64,000 bases of DNA from JBLHOS01 sp047623825 (GCA_047623825.1 JBLHOS010000001.1:1-64000); one strand, 5' to 3'; positions 17,559-26,792 are shown, counted from the first letter of the stretch. Notes: generated from the sequence alone by a model not told the origin. Numbers and translations are program-made.

Positions 17559-19004
17559 ATGCGACGCCTACGTAATGTGAAAATCGTGGCCACGCTTGGG
17601 CCATCCTCCAGTGATTATGCAATGATCCGCGCCCTGTTTGAGGCTGGCGCCGATGTGTTTCGCCTAAATATGAGCCATGGCGATCATGACGAGATCCGTC
17701 AGCGCCATGAACATATCCGCAATGTTGAGACAGAGCTAGGTCGCCCGATCTGTATTCTGGCTGACCTTCAGGGTCCCAAATTGCGTTGTGGTGTTTTTGC
17801 TGATGGTCCCCATACCCTTGAAGTGGGTGCCACCTTTCGGTTTGATCTGGATGACGCGCCGGGCGATCTGCACCGTGTTCAGCTGCCCCACGTTGAGATT
17901 TTCAAAGCGCTTCAACCGGGCGCAAGCCTGCTGGTCAACGACGGCAAGATCAAATTGGCTGTTGAAGAGTGTGGTGATGACTTTGCGAATTGCCGGGTTG
18001 TCACCGGTGGTGAGATTTCCAACCGCAAAGGTGTGAACGTGCCGGATGTGGTCCTGCCACTTGCTGCGCTGTCTGACAAAGATCGCCGGGATCTGGAGTT
18101 TGTTTGCGACTTGGGAATTGATTGGTTGGCGCTAAGCTTTGTCCAACGCGCGGAAGACGTGACCGAGGCCCGTGCCCTTGTAGCTGGTCGCGCTGCAATC
18201 ATGTCCAAGATTGAGAAGCCCGCAGCACTAATCGAATTTGAGAACATTTTGGCAGTATCCGATGGCATCATGGTTGCGCGGGGCGACCTGGGCGTTGAGT
18301 TGCCCGTCCAAAATGTACCACCGATCCAAAAGCGTCTTGTGCGCCGGTGTCGCGCCGTAGCCAAGCCGGTGATTGTGGCGACACAAATGCTTGAGTCGAT
18401 GATCGAGAGCCCTGTGCCGACACGCGCCGAGGTCAGCGATGTTGCCGCCGCGATCTATGAGGGCGCAGATGGCGTTATGTTGAGCGCGGAAAGTGCTGCT
18501 GGCGCTTATCCGATCGAGGCCGTCACAACGATGAATAATGTTGCGATTGAGGTCGAATCAGATCCAAATTATTGGGAAATCATCGAGTCTTCGCGCAAAA
18601 TTAGTCGTACAACTGTCGCCGATGGCATCGTCGCGGCGACCCGTGAGATTGCCGAGGCCGCCGAAATCAAAGCGATCTGCTGCTTCACTCAATCTGGAAC
18701 CACAGCCGCACTGGTTGCCCGCGAACGCCCGCGAGTTCCGATCATTGCCCTAACATCATTGATCAACACAGCCCGTCGAATGACGATGACCTGGGGCACC
18801 AACTGCTTTGTTACCGGCGAAGTGAACCGCTTTAAAATGGCGGTGGTCAGTGCTGCGCGGATCGCCCGCGACGGTGGATTTGCAACTAACGAAGACCAGA
18901 TCGTCGTCACGGCTGGTTTGCCGTTTAACGTTGCGGGAACGACCAATATTTTGCGGGTCGCACCGTGTGACGAACGGCTGATCTTTAATGTCGATTCTGA
19001 ATGA
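17559..19004 (+). CDS. pyk: Pyruvate kinase
   Basis: A 481-residue glycolytic enzyme converting phosphoenolpyruvate and ADP to pyruvate and ATP. Visible are VATLGPSS, the active-site MSKIEKPAAL containing the catalytic lysine, MVARGDLGVELP for metal binding, and ATQMLESMIESPVPTRAE. Length is normal. The start at 17559 (MRRLRNVKIVATLG) follows GGGAG at a somewhat long spacing; a TTG at 17541 is in frame but lies inside that site. It overlaps the next small gene by ATGA. Confidence 0.96.
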   Translation: MRRLRNVKIVATLGPSSSDYAMIRALFEAGADVFRLNMSHGDHDEIRQRHEHIRNVETELGRPICILADLQGPKLRCGVFADGPHTLEVGATFRFDLDDAPGDLHRVQLPHVEIFKALQPGASLLVNDGKIKLAVEECGDDFANCRVVTGGEISNRKGVNVPDVVLPLAALSDKDRRDLEFVCDLGIDWLALSFVQRAEDVTEARALVAGRAAIMSKIEKPAALIEFENILAVSDGIMVARGDLGVELPVQNVPPIQKRLVRRCRAVAKPVIVATQMLESMIESPVPTRAEVSDVAAAIYEGADGVMLSAESAAGAYPIEAVTTMNNVAIEVESDPNYWEIIESSRKISRTTVADGIVAATREIAEAAEIKAICCFTQSGTTAALVARERPRVPIIALTSLINTARRMTMTWGTNCFVTGEVNRFKMAVVSAARIARDGGFATNEDQIVVTAGLPFNVAGTTNILRVAPCDERLIFNVDSE

Positions 19005-19231
19005 GTGTTGCGCCTGATATACTGGTTGTCTTGGCAACCTTGATCGTTGGGCTTTCGCTGGCCTCGCTGCTATCGGCGTGGGCTGACCGCAAGCGCCCGA
19101 TCATGGCGTTTGTCAGTCTGATTATTGGTGTGGGCACGTTCATTTATGTCCACACCCAACAAACCAACGGGCTGGAATGGCGCGACGTTCCAAATTCTTT
19201 CATTTCAGTTGTAGCGCGCGTGATCAACTAA
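19001..19231 (+). CDS. Small membrane protein, unknown function
   Basis: A 76-residue protein I do not recognise by name. It has two hydrophobic segments (about residues 6-26 and 35-52) separated by a short basic loop (ADRKRP), then a polar tail, so it is probably a two-pass inner-membrane protein. Its ATG overlaps the pyk stop (ATGA), which argues for real translation coupled to pyk. The 108 bases after it, before rpmI, show no gene. Confidence 0.75.
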   Translation: MSVAPDILVVLATLIVGLSLASLLSAWADRKRPIMAFVSLIIGVGTFIYVHTQQTNGLEWRDVPNSFISVVARVIN

Positions 19232-19339
19232 CCCCTTGTCTATAGGCCAAAATGGATCTATCAGGCGCATTCTTACGGCGCGGCGGGCCAAAATGGCATG
19301 CCTACTCGCGCTTGAACGGACCCTAAAGAGGAGACGAAA

Positions 19340-19540
19340 ATGCCTAAGATGAAGACCAAGTCGAGTGCCAAAAAGCGCTTTAAGATGACGGCCTCAGGCC
19401 GCGTTAAAGCCGGCCAAGCCGGTAAACGTCATGGGATGATCAAGCGGACAACTAAGTTTATCCGCGACGCTCGGGGGACGACCACTTTGTCCCGTCAGGA
19501 CGAAAAGATCGTTAAATCCTACATGCCATACGCGCGCTAA
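19340..19540 (+). CDS. rpmI: 50S ribosomal protein L35
   Basis: A 66-residue basic ribosomal protein with the standard N terminus MPKMKTKSSAKKRF and the SGRVKAGQAGKRHGM region. AGAGGAGA is placed just upstream. It is followed 14 bases later by rplT, the usual rpmI-rplT operon; infC is not adjacent here, being replaced upstream by pyk. Confidence 0.98.
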   Translation: MPKMKTKSSAKKRFKMTASGRVKAGQAGKRHGMIKRTTKFIRDARGTTTLSRQDEKIVKSYMPYAR

Positions 19541-19554
19541 GGAGGCTTTGAAAT

Positions 19555-19920
19555 ATGTCCAGAGTTAAAGGTGGTACAACCACCCACGCCCGCCACAAAA
19601 AAGTAATTAAGGCCGCCAAAGGCTACTACGGTAGTCGGTCTACTGCTTTCCGCACAGCAACACAGGCTGTCGATAAGGCGAACCAATACGCAACACGCGA
19701 CCGCAAAAATCGCAAACGCCAGTTCCGCGCATTGTGGATCCAGCGGATCAACGCGGCTGTACGGTCTCACGATGAGGGGCTGACCTATTCGCGCTTCATC
19801 AACGGCCTGGCACTTGCCGGAATCGAAGTGGACCGCAAGGTCCTAGCCGATCTGGCCGTGCATGAGCCGGCTGCGTTCGGTGCGATCGTTGAGCAAGCCA
19901 AGGCTGCACTACCAGCCTAA
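19555..19920 (+). CDS. rplT: 50S ribosomal protein L20
   Basis: A 121-residue ribosomal assembly protein. The N terminus MSRVKGGTTTHARHKKV and ALWIQRINAAVR are conserved. TAAGGAGG lies directly upstream. L20 binds 23S rRNA and in other bacteria represses its own operon; no leader pseudoknot could be judged by eye here. A strong terminator follows. Confidence 0.98.
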   Translation: MSRVKGGTTTHARHKKVIKAAKGYYGSRSTAFRTATQAVDKANQYATRDRKNRKRQFRALWIQRINAAVRSHDEGLTYSRFINGLALAGIEVDRKVLADLAVHEPAAFGAIVEQAKAALPA

Positions 19921-19945
19921 AGCACGCAGAATGTCGCAATCATTA

Positions 19946-19980
19946 GCCCCTCAGAGACGAGATCTCTGGGGGGTTTTTTC
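19946..19980 (+). terminator. Intrinsic terminator after rplT
   Basis: CCCCTCAGAGA and TCTCTGGGGGG form a stem (core CAGAGA 19952-19957 with TCTCTG 19963-19968) with a short loop, followed by six T at 19974-19979. Confidence 0.93.
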
Positions 19981-20092
19981 GTGTTAATCGATTTGATCCA
20001 CAAAGGATAAAATTTGCATCAATAGGGTCATATTGTTGCCATTTTCCGCTCTTAGCACATTTCCACTATAACAGCACCTTGCGGGCATCTAG

Positions 20093-21217
20093 ATGGCACG
20101 AATTAGCGAACTGCATTATTCCAATGCTTTTGCGTCCAGTACTGGCGTCAGTGAGTTTCTAGAAATTGCACTGTCAGCAGGTGAAGATCCGGCCGATTTC
20201 ACCGTTGGGTTTTATCAAAGTAATGGAACGTCGGACCTGTCGATTTCCTTGTCCGATCCGGGCGTGCAGGTCACCTATGACATGCAAACCGATGAATTCA
20301 TCTACGTCATCTCAGCGGATTTTTTTAATATTCGGCTGACCGATCCAGATGGTGGCGGTTCAAACAACTATGAGGCATACGCCCTCGTCAATACGACCAC
20401 GAACGATGTCATTGATTTCTACGACATTGGCGGTGGAACGATCAATATATTGGCCACCAACGGCGTAGCGAACGGTGCAATTTCGACCAACCTTGCAACA
20501 CCGACAGACGCGAATTCCTCGACCTACTCGCTTCAGTTCAATCAGCCAAATCCAACAACGCTAAGCTATGATGCGCTTAGTGAGGGCGACACTGGGATCG
20601 TGTGCTTCGTTTCTGGCACACGCATTTCAACGCCAACCGGATACCGGCCAGTTGAGGCCCTGCGTGCCGGTGACATGGTCGTTACTGATGATGATGGCGC
20701 CCAAAGCCTATGCTGGGTTGGCGCACGCACCGTTCCAGCGGTAGGTGCGTTCGCCCCGATCTTGATCAAAAAGGGCGCACTTGGAAATGTGGCTGACATT
20801 CTGGTCTCACCACAGCACCGGATGGTCTTGCGCGGTTGGCGCGCTGAGCTGATGTTCGGCGCCACAGAGGTTCTGATCGCTGCCTGCCATCTAATCAATG
20901 ACCGCGACATCTTTCGCCAACCCGGGGGTATGGTGACGTATCATCATATCTTATTTGATCGGCACCAAGTCGTTTTCGCCGAGGATTGCCCAACTGAAAG
21001 TTTTTTCCCGGGCGCGCAGGCGATGTCCAATCTGGATCACCAAAGCCGAGCGGAGCTTTTTCAACTCTTTCCCGAATTGCGAGTGAATGCTGCAGATTAT
21101 GGTCCGATGGCTAGAATGACCGTAGGCGGGTCAGAGGCACGCGCATTTGCACGGCTGCGGAAACCGTGCAGCTTGCATTCAACCCCCCGTATGATAGCTG
21201 ACATCGCAACACTTTGA
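20093..21217 (+). CDS. Hint-domain protein with lamin-tail-like N-terminal region
   Basis: A 374-residue protein. Residues about 1-165 are an acidic, Ser/Thr/Asn-rich beta-type region beginning ARISELHYSNAF, resembling a lamin-tail-like domain. Cys171 in the block VCFVSGTRISTPTG begins a Hedgehog/intein (Hint_2-type) domain, with the VSPQHR histidine motif further on. Such proteins are common in Rhodobacterales; the role is unknown but extracellular, self-cleaving calcium-binding proteins are usual relatives. I see no C-terminal His-Asn splice junction. There is no N-terminal Sec signal peptide. The upstream Shine-Dalgarno sequence is weak. Confidence 0.82.
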   Translation: MARISELHYSNAFASSTGVSEFLEIALSAGEDPADFTVGFYQSNGTSDLSISLSDPGVQVTYDMQTDEFIYVISADFFNIRLTDPDGGGSNNYEAYALVNTTTNDVIDFYDIGGGTINILATNGVANGAISTNLATPTDANSSTYSLQFNQPNPTTLSYDALSEGDTGIVCFVSGTRISTPTGYRPVEALRAGDMVVTDDDGAQSLCWVGARTVPAVGAFAPILIKKGALGNVADILVSPQHRMVLRGWRAELMFGATEVLIAACHLINDRDIFRQPGGMVTYHHILFDRHQVVFAEDCPTESFFPGAQAMSNLDHQSRAELFQLFPELRVNAADYGPMARMTVGGSEARAFARLRKPCSLHSTPRMIADIATL

Positions 21218-21228
21218 CGGAGGCCGAA

Positions 21229-22308
21229 ATGGACGGTTTTGACAGTTTGCGCGCGAAATACATTGCCGGCATCTCTGCTGCGCAGGATGAAGCCGCACTG
21301 GAGGATCTGCGCCTTGCCGCCGTTGGCAAGAAAGGTGAGATCAGCCTGAAGATGCGTGAATTGGGCAAGATGACACCCGATGAGCGTCTGACCGCTGGCC
21401 CCGCCCTCAACGCCCTTAAGAACGAGATTAATTCTGCGCTGTCTGCCAAAAAGTCAGGGCTTGCTGATCTTGCGCTGAATGAGCGTTTGCAGACCGAATG
21501 GCTCGACGTGACGCTGCCGGGTCGTCCACGTCGCCAAGGCACGATTCACCCCGTCAGCCAAGTAACCGAAGAAGTTACTGCGATTTTTGCTGACATGGGT
21601 TTTGCCGTGGCCGAAGGCCCGCAAATTGAAGAAGATTGGTATAATTTCGACGCATTGAATATTCCGGGCCACCATCCGGCGCGCGCCGAGATGGACACGT
21701 TCTATACCCACCGTGCAGAGGGCGACGATCGCCCGCCACACGTCTTGCGGACCCATACCAGCCCGGTTCAGATCCGGTCTTTGCAGGCGCAGGGCGCCCC
21801 AATCCGCATTATTGCACCGGGTCGGGTGTACCGCGCAGATTACGACCAGACCCACACCCCGATGTTCCATCAGGTCGAAGGTCTGGCAATCGATACCGAT
21901 ATCTCGATGGCGAACCTGAAATGGACACTTGAGGAGTTCTGTCGAGCGTTCTTTGAGGTCGACACGATAGAGCTGCGATTTCGCGCCTCGCATTTTCCGT
22001 TTACCGAACCTTCGGCAGAAGTTGATATTCGGTGTTCATGGGAAGGTGGCACGCTCAAGCTGGGCGAGGGTGATGATTGGCTAGAGATCCTTGGCTCTGG
22101 CATGGTGCATCCAAAAGTCTTGGAGGCAGGCGGCATTGATCCGACCAAATATCAGGGCTTTGCCTTTGGGATGGGGATCGACCGGATCGCGATGCTGAAA
22201 TACGGTATTCCCGATCTGCGGGCCTTCTTTGACAGTGACCTTCGTTGGCTACGCCATTACGGCTTTTCCGCGCTTGATATGCCGACACTGCACGCAGGCC
22301 TGAGCTAG
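21229..22308 (+). CDS. pheS: Phenylalanyl-tRNA synthetase alpha subunit
   Basis: A 359-residue class II synthetase subunit. An N-terminal coiled-coil arm (about residues 1-85) is followed by the catalytic core, with motif 2 around RVYRADYDQTHTPMFHQVEG and motif 3 FGMGIDRIAMLKYGIPDLR. It charges tRNA-Phe together with PheT. Start 21229 is set by GGAGG 5 bases upstream, which overlaps the stop of the Hint gene. The beta subunit gene is 1.6 kb further on rather than adjacent. Confidence 0.97.
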   Translation: MDGFDSLRAKYIAGISAAQDEAALEDLRLAAVGKKGEISLKMRELGKMTPDERLTAGPALNALKNEINSALSAKKSGLADLALNERLQTEWLDVTLPGRPRRQGTIHPVSQVTEEVTAIFADMGFAVAEGPQIEEDWYNFDALNIPGHHPARAEMDTFYTHRAEGDDRPPHVLRTHTSPVQIRSLQAQGAPIRIIAPGRVYRADYDQTHTPMFHQVEGLAIDTDISMANLKWTLEEFCRAFFEVDTIELRFRASHFPFTEPSAEVDIRCSWEGGTLKLGEGDDWLEILGSGMVHPKVLEAGGIDPTKYQGFAFGMGIDRIAMLKYGIPDLRAFFDSDLRWLRHYGFSALDMPTLHAGLS

Positions 22309-22333
22309 GCGTCGCGCCAATCGGTTTCAGCGT

Positions 22334-23011
22334 TCAGTCTGGAAATTGGTCCTGTGCCAGCTGCAAGGCCGCGTCATAAAGAACCCATTCTTCGGCCCAG
22401 AACTCCCGCAATGCGGCTTTGCCAGCACCGCTTAGGGCAGGGGGCGGGGTTGGGCTGGCATGCAGGACCGGGCGATGCGGCATCTGGTAATCGTCAAACC
22501 CAAGGCGGCTCATGACCTCATCAAGGTTTTTGTTAAGGCGCGGCAGGTCAATGCAAACCGTGATCTGAGACCGCTCAGCAAGTAAGGCCTCAACGCTTTC
22601 AAAATAGTACTGATAGTTCAGATGTAGGTGTTGGATTGCGCCCATGGCAAACCGTGCGGCACTTTTCAGACGTTCATCCATGCTGTCCAGTCCTTCGGCC
22701 AAATCGTTGGCCGTCGCAAAGAACGAGAATGCCGTTGCCTCTTCCCCTGACCAAGGAAAATCATAGGTTGGGCGGCCTTGGCGAAGCCGCGAATAAAACC
22801 CGGATAGGAAACGCGTCTCCGGATCACGGATCACAAAGGCCAATTTTCGGGAGGCCCCATGGTGGCGCACTGAAGAGCGTAGATTGCCCTGATGTTTCAA
22901 GAGCCGAAGGTTGGAGGTTCCGACACCAACGTTGTGCCGGATGATTGACCGCAGAAAACTGCCGCCAGTTTTTCCGATGTGCATTAGGCAGATGGGGTTT
23001 TGATCGGTCAT
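22334..23011 (-). CDS. Sulfotransferase family protein
   Basis: A 225-residue protein with the 5'-PAPS phosphosulfate-binding loop MHIGKTGGSFLR at the N terminus and a 3'-phosphate-binding-like element FVIRDPETRFLSGF at about residues 58-71, as in the heparan-sulfate/sulfotransferase-2 family. It probably transfers sulfate from PAPS to a glycan or other hydroxyl acceptor, which cannot be deduced. It lies on the opposite strand between pheS and pheT, converging with pheS. Confidence 0.8.
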   Translation of the reverse strand: MTDQNPICLMHIGKTGGSFLRSIIRHNVGVGTSNLRLLKHQGNLRSSVRHHGASRKLAFVIRDPETRFLSGFYSRLRQGRPTYDFPWSGEEATAFSFFATANDLAEGLDSMDERLKSAARFAMGAIQHLHLNYQYYFESVEALLAERSQITVCIDLPRLNKNLDEVMSRLGFDDYQMPHRPVLHASPTPPPALSGAGKAALREFWAEEWVLYDAALQLAQDQFPD

Positions 23012-23110
23012 TCCTGCACGCTATGCGGCATGGAGATGGATGAAAAGAGGCCAGAATGCACGGTTGTCTTTCCTTCAAGCCCACCTTGCGCTAAGCGACG
23101 GGAGCCTTTT

Positions 23111-23911
23111 GTGCGAGCCGGTGTGATGACACAGATTTTGATTGTCGACTCCAATACCTCAGAGCTGAATTCAGCAGCCCGCACCTACGGGTATGCAACC
23201 TATAGTGAGATGTATGTTCAAGCTCTTGGGCAGGTCATGCCCGACGCGCAAACGACAACGATTGCCCCCTACGAAGATGAGACGGCAGATGTTGGCGACT
23301 ACGGCGCGGTAATTTTCACTGGCTCTTCGGTGCAATGGAGCACGTCAGCCCCTGAGGCGCGCCCTCTTGCCGTCTTGATGGAAGCTGCATTTGCGGACGG
23401 CCTTGCGGTATTTGGGACCTGTAATGGTATGCAGTTGGCCGCAACCGTTCTGGGTGGAACCGTCGGGGCGTCGCCGAACGGTCGCGAGGATGGGCTGGCG
23501 TGTGAAATTACGCTGACGGATGCTGGAAAAAGCCACCCGATGATGGCTGGCCGCACACAGCACTATGCGATGCCAAGCACCCACCGCGATGAGGTATTGT
23601 CCCTGCCGGACGGTGCTGTTTTGCTGTCAGGGAATGTCCATTCGCCGGTTCAGGCGTTCGCCTATCATGTCGGTGACGTTCAGTTTTGGGGCACGCAATA
23701 CCATCTTGAAACGTCTCTAAAAGATATTGGCAAAATGCTGGCACGACGGGGGCTTGCGCCCGATGACACCATCGCCGATTTAGTAGCAGCCGCTGATGAT
23801 GCTACCGCTGCCGCTCGCCTTGGAACGACACCCGAAGAATTGTCGTCCAACCTGCGCCTGACCGAATTGCGCAATTGGACGAAGACCCTGAGAAAGAAGA
23901 CTTTGCGATGA
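23111..23911 (+). CDS. Class I glutamine amidotransferase-like protein
   Basis: A roughly 266-residue protein with the class I GATase triad: nucleophile cysteine in GTCNGMQLAA and the His/Glu pair in TQYHLE. It resembles the GMP-synthase-like amidotransferase group (COG0518), with no synthetase domain, so it either acts as a glutaminase partner or as a gamma-glutamyl hydrolase. A GTG at 23111 with GGAG 6 bases upstream is favoured; an ATG at 23126 (MTQILIVD) is the alternative. It overlaps pheT by ATGA, so the two are translationally coupled. Confidence 0.85.
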   Translation: MRAGVMTQILIVDSNTSELNSAARTYGYATYSEMYVQALGQVMPDAQTTTIAPYEDETADVGDYGAVIFTGSSVQWSTSAPEARPLAVLMEAAFADGLAVFGTCNGMQLAATVLGGTVGASPNGREDGLACEITLTDAGKSHPMMAGRTQHYAMPSTHRDEVLSLPDGAVLLSGNVHSPVQAFAYHVGDVQFWGTQYHLETSLKDIGKMLARRGLAPDDTIADLVAAADDATAAARLGTTPEELSSNLRLTELRNWTKTLRKKTLR

Positions 23912-26328
23912 AATTTACTCTGTCATGGCTCAAAGAGCATTTGGAGACGACCGCCACCCTGGATGAGATCGTCTATGCGCTGACGGATCTGGGGCTTGAA
24001 GTCGAAGGTGTTGAGGATCGCGCTGCCAAGCTGGCCGATTTTACCATCGGCTACGTCCAATCGGCTGAGCAGCATCCCGATGCGGACCGTTTGCGCGTAT
24101 GTCAGGTCGAAACTGACGAGGGCGTCAAACAGATCATTTGTGGCGCACCAAATGCGCGGGCTGGGATCAAAGTCGTGGTTGCCAAACCTGGGGTCTATGT
24201 GCCCGGTATTGATACCACCATTGGCGTTGGCAAGATCCGCGGTATTGAGAGCTTTGGCATGATGGCGTCTGAGCGTGAGATGGAGCTGTCGGAGGAGCAT
24301 GATGGCATCATTGAGCTGTCATCGGGCAAAGTGGGCGACCGGTTTATTGACTGGCTTGCGGAGCATGATCCGACCAAAGTTGACCCGGTTATTGAGATTG
24401 CGATCACCCCAAACCGGCCCGATGCGTTGGGCGTTCGCGGTGTGGCGCGTGACCTAGCGGCGCGCGGATTGGGAATGTTGAAGCCTCTAGATGTTACGTC
24501 AGTCAAAGGCGCGTTTCCCTGCCCGATTGATGTGCAGATCGATGCTGACACTCTTGCGGCTTGCCCGGTGTTTTTTGGCCGCGTCATTCGTGGGGTGAAG
24601 AACGGCCCAAGCCCAGCTTGGCTGCAGGACAAACTGCGCGCAATCGGGTTGCGGCCGATCTCGACGCTTGTCGATATCACCAATTATTTCACATATGATC
24701 AGAACCGCCCGCTGCACGTCTTTGATGCCGATAAAGTCGATGGTGGATTGCGCGTACATCGCGCAAAAGGCGACGAAATATTGGTTGGTTTGGACGACAA
24801 AACGTATACGTTTGAGGCCGGTATGACGCTGATCTCTGACGCTGCCGGCGTTGAGAGTATCGGTGGTGTCATGGGTGGCCTGCCAACGGGCTGCACCGAA
24901 GCGACGGTAAACGTATTCCTGGAGGCGGCTTATTTTGAGACGATCCGCACGGCGTTGACCGGGCGTGCCCTCAAAATCAACTCCGATGCGCGCTACCGAT
25001 TTGAGCGCGGGATTGATCCGGCTTGGACACCTGTTGGGATTGAGTTGGCGACGCAGATGATCTTGGATCTGTGCGGCGGTGAGGCGTCTGATTTGGTGGT
25101 TGCTGGCCACGTTCCAGACACTGCGCGCAGCTACCAGTTGAACCCCGCACGGGTGATTTCACTGGTCGGGATGGAGATCCCGCGCGAAGAACAGATCCGC
25201 ATTCTGACGGCACTCGGTTTTTCTGCCAGCGGATCGGGTGAGACATTGGATGTGTCAGTACCTAGCTGGCGGCCCGATGTACTGGGTGAGGCAGACCTCG
25301 TTGAGGAGGTGGCGCGGGTTGCGTCGTTGACCAAACTGGTCGGCAAACCCCTTTCACGACCCAAAGATGGGGTATCGCGCCCGATCCTGACGCCAATGCA
25401 AAAGCGAGAGCGTATCGCACGCCGCACCACGGCTACCTTGGGTTACAATGAGTGTGTAACCTACAGCTTCATCGACAAGGCCGCAGCAGCACTGTTTGGT
25501 GGCGGTGGCGATGACACGATGCTGCAAAACCCGATTTCGTCCGAGATGAGCCATATGCGCCCCGCACTTCTGCCCGGTTTGTTGCAGGCGGCGGCCCGCA
25601 ATCAGGCGCGCGGATCGATGGATTTGGCGCTTTTTGAAATTGGAACAGCCTTTCATGGTGGTGAGCCCGGCCAGCAGCATTTGTTGGCCACGGGCCTTCT
25701 GATTGGTCATGCGTCGGCCCGCGATCCGCACGGGTCGCGCCGTCCGGTTGATGTCTTTGATGTGAAGGCGGATGCTGAAGCTGTCTTGGCTGCAATGGGC
25801 GCACCCGCCAAGGTTCAGATCCTGCGCGGTGGCGACGGTTGGTGGCACCCCGGCCGTCACGGCCTGATTTGCCTTGGCCCTAAGAAAATTCTGGGTATCT
25901 TTGGTGAAGTCCATCCGAAAATTTTGGCGGCTTTCGGCATCAAAGGAGCAGTAATGGCCTTTACACTTTGGCCAGAAGAAATTCCGCTGCCCCGTACCAA
26001 GACGGCGTCGCGTGGCGCGCTTGAGGTCAGTGATCTGCAAAGCGTTGATAGGGATTTTGCGTTCGTCGTAGATGCGCGCGTTGAGGCGCTGACACTGGTG
26101 AATGCTGCGGCCGGCGCGGATAAGAAACTGATCAGCGGTGTCAGTGTCTTTGATGAGTTTTCAGGTGCTGCTGCAGAGGCGCAGATGGGCGAAGGCAAGA
26201 AATCGATCGCCTTGTCTGTCCGACTGCAGCCACAGGACCAAACCTTGACCGACGAAGATATCGAGGGCGTTACCACCAAGATCATCGAGAAAGTCAGCAA
26301 AGCAACCGGCGGCTTTTTGCGCAGCTAG
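23908..26328 (+). CDS. pheT: Phenylalanyl-tRNA synthetase beta subunit
   Basis: An 806-residue subunit of normal length. The N terminus MKFTLSWLKEHLET and the tRNA-binding EMAP-like fold (HPDADRLRVCQV, CGAPNARAG at about 60-100) are clear, followed by the B3/4 editing region, B5 domain, a degenerate class II core, and a C-terminal anticodon-binding FDX-ACB domain (SDLQSVDRDFAFVVDA onwards). Start 23908 overlaps the amidotransferase stop; an upstream in-frame start at 23875 is unlikely. Confidence 0.97.
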   Translation: MKFTLSWLKEHLETTATLDEIVYALTDLGLEVEGVEDRAAKLADFTIGYVQSAEQHPDADRLRVCQVETDEGVKQIICGAPNARAGIKVVVAKPGVYVPGIDTTIGVGKIRGIESFGMMASEREMELSEEHDGIIELSSGKVGDRFIDWLAEHDPTKVDPVIEIAITPNRPDALGVRGVARDLAARGLGMLKPLDVTSVKGAFPCPIDVQIDADTLAACPVFFGRVIRGVKNGPSPAWLQDKLRAIGLRPISTLVDITNYFTYDQNRPLHVFDADKVDGGLRVHRAKGDEILVGLDDKTYTFEAGMTLISDAAGVESIGGVMGGLPTGCTEATVNVFLEAAYFETIRTALTGRALKINSDARYRFERGIDPAWTPVGIELATQMILDLCGGEASDLVVAGHVPDTARSYQLNPARVISLVGMEIPREEQIRILTALGFSASGSGETLDVSVPSWRPDVLGEADLVEEVARVASLTKLVGKPLSRPKDGVSRPILTPMQKRERIARRTTATLGYNECVTYSFIDKAAAALFGGGGDDTMLQNPISSEMSHMRPALLPGLLQAAARNQARGSMDLALFEIGTAFHGGEPGQQHLLATGLLIGHASARDPHGSRRPVDVFDVKADAEAVLAAMGAPAKVQILRGGDGWWHPGRHGLICLGPKKILGIFGEVHPKILAAFGIKGAVMAFTLWPEEIPLPRTKTASRGALEVSDLQSVDRDFAFVVDARVEALTLVNAAAGADKKLISGVSVFDEFSGAAAEAQMGEGKKSIALSVRLQPQDQTLTDEDIEGVTTKIIEKVSKATGGFLRS

Positions 26329-26342
26329 CAAGGACCAATCAA

Positions 26343-26792
26343 ATGACACTTTCGATCTATCTATCGGGCGAAATTCACACAGATTGGCGTGAGCAGATCG
26401 TGGCCGGTGCTGCAGGACTGGATGTGCAATTCAGCGGCCCTGTCACCGATCATGCGGCCAGCGATGATTGTGGCGTGGCGATTTTGGGCACAGAGCCGAA
26501 CAAGTTCTGGCACGACAATAAGGGCGCCAACATCAATGCGATCCGGACCCGTAACGGTTTGGCTGGTGCTGATATTGTGGTGGTTCGGTTTGGTGATCAA
26601 TACAAGCAATGGAACGCGGCATTTGATGCGGGTTACGCCGCTGCCTTGGGCAAATCGTTGATCATCTTGCACGGGTCGGATCATGCCCATGCGCTGAAAG
26701 AAGTGGATGCGGCGGCGCTGGCCGTAGCGCAGACCCCCCAGCAGGTCGTTGAGATTTTGCGGTATGTTTTGACAGGGAAATTGCCGGGCTAG
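26343..26792 (+). CDS. YtoQ family protein
   Basis: A 149-residue protein of the YtoQ family, related by fold to nucleoside 2-deoxyribosyltransferases. The N terminus LSIYLSGEIHTDWREQI and the block GTEPNKFWHDNKGANINAIRTRN are characteristic. No function is established. It follows pheT by 14 bases with AAGGA upstream and probably shares its transcript. Confidence 0.85.
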   Translation: MTLSIYLSGEIHTDWREQIVAGAAGLDVQFSGPVTDHAASDDCGVAILGTEPNKFWHDNKGANINAIRTRNGLAGADIVVVRFGDQYKQWNAAFDAGYAAALGKSLIILHGSDHAHALKEVDAAALAVAQTPQQVVEILRYVLTGKLPG

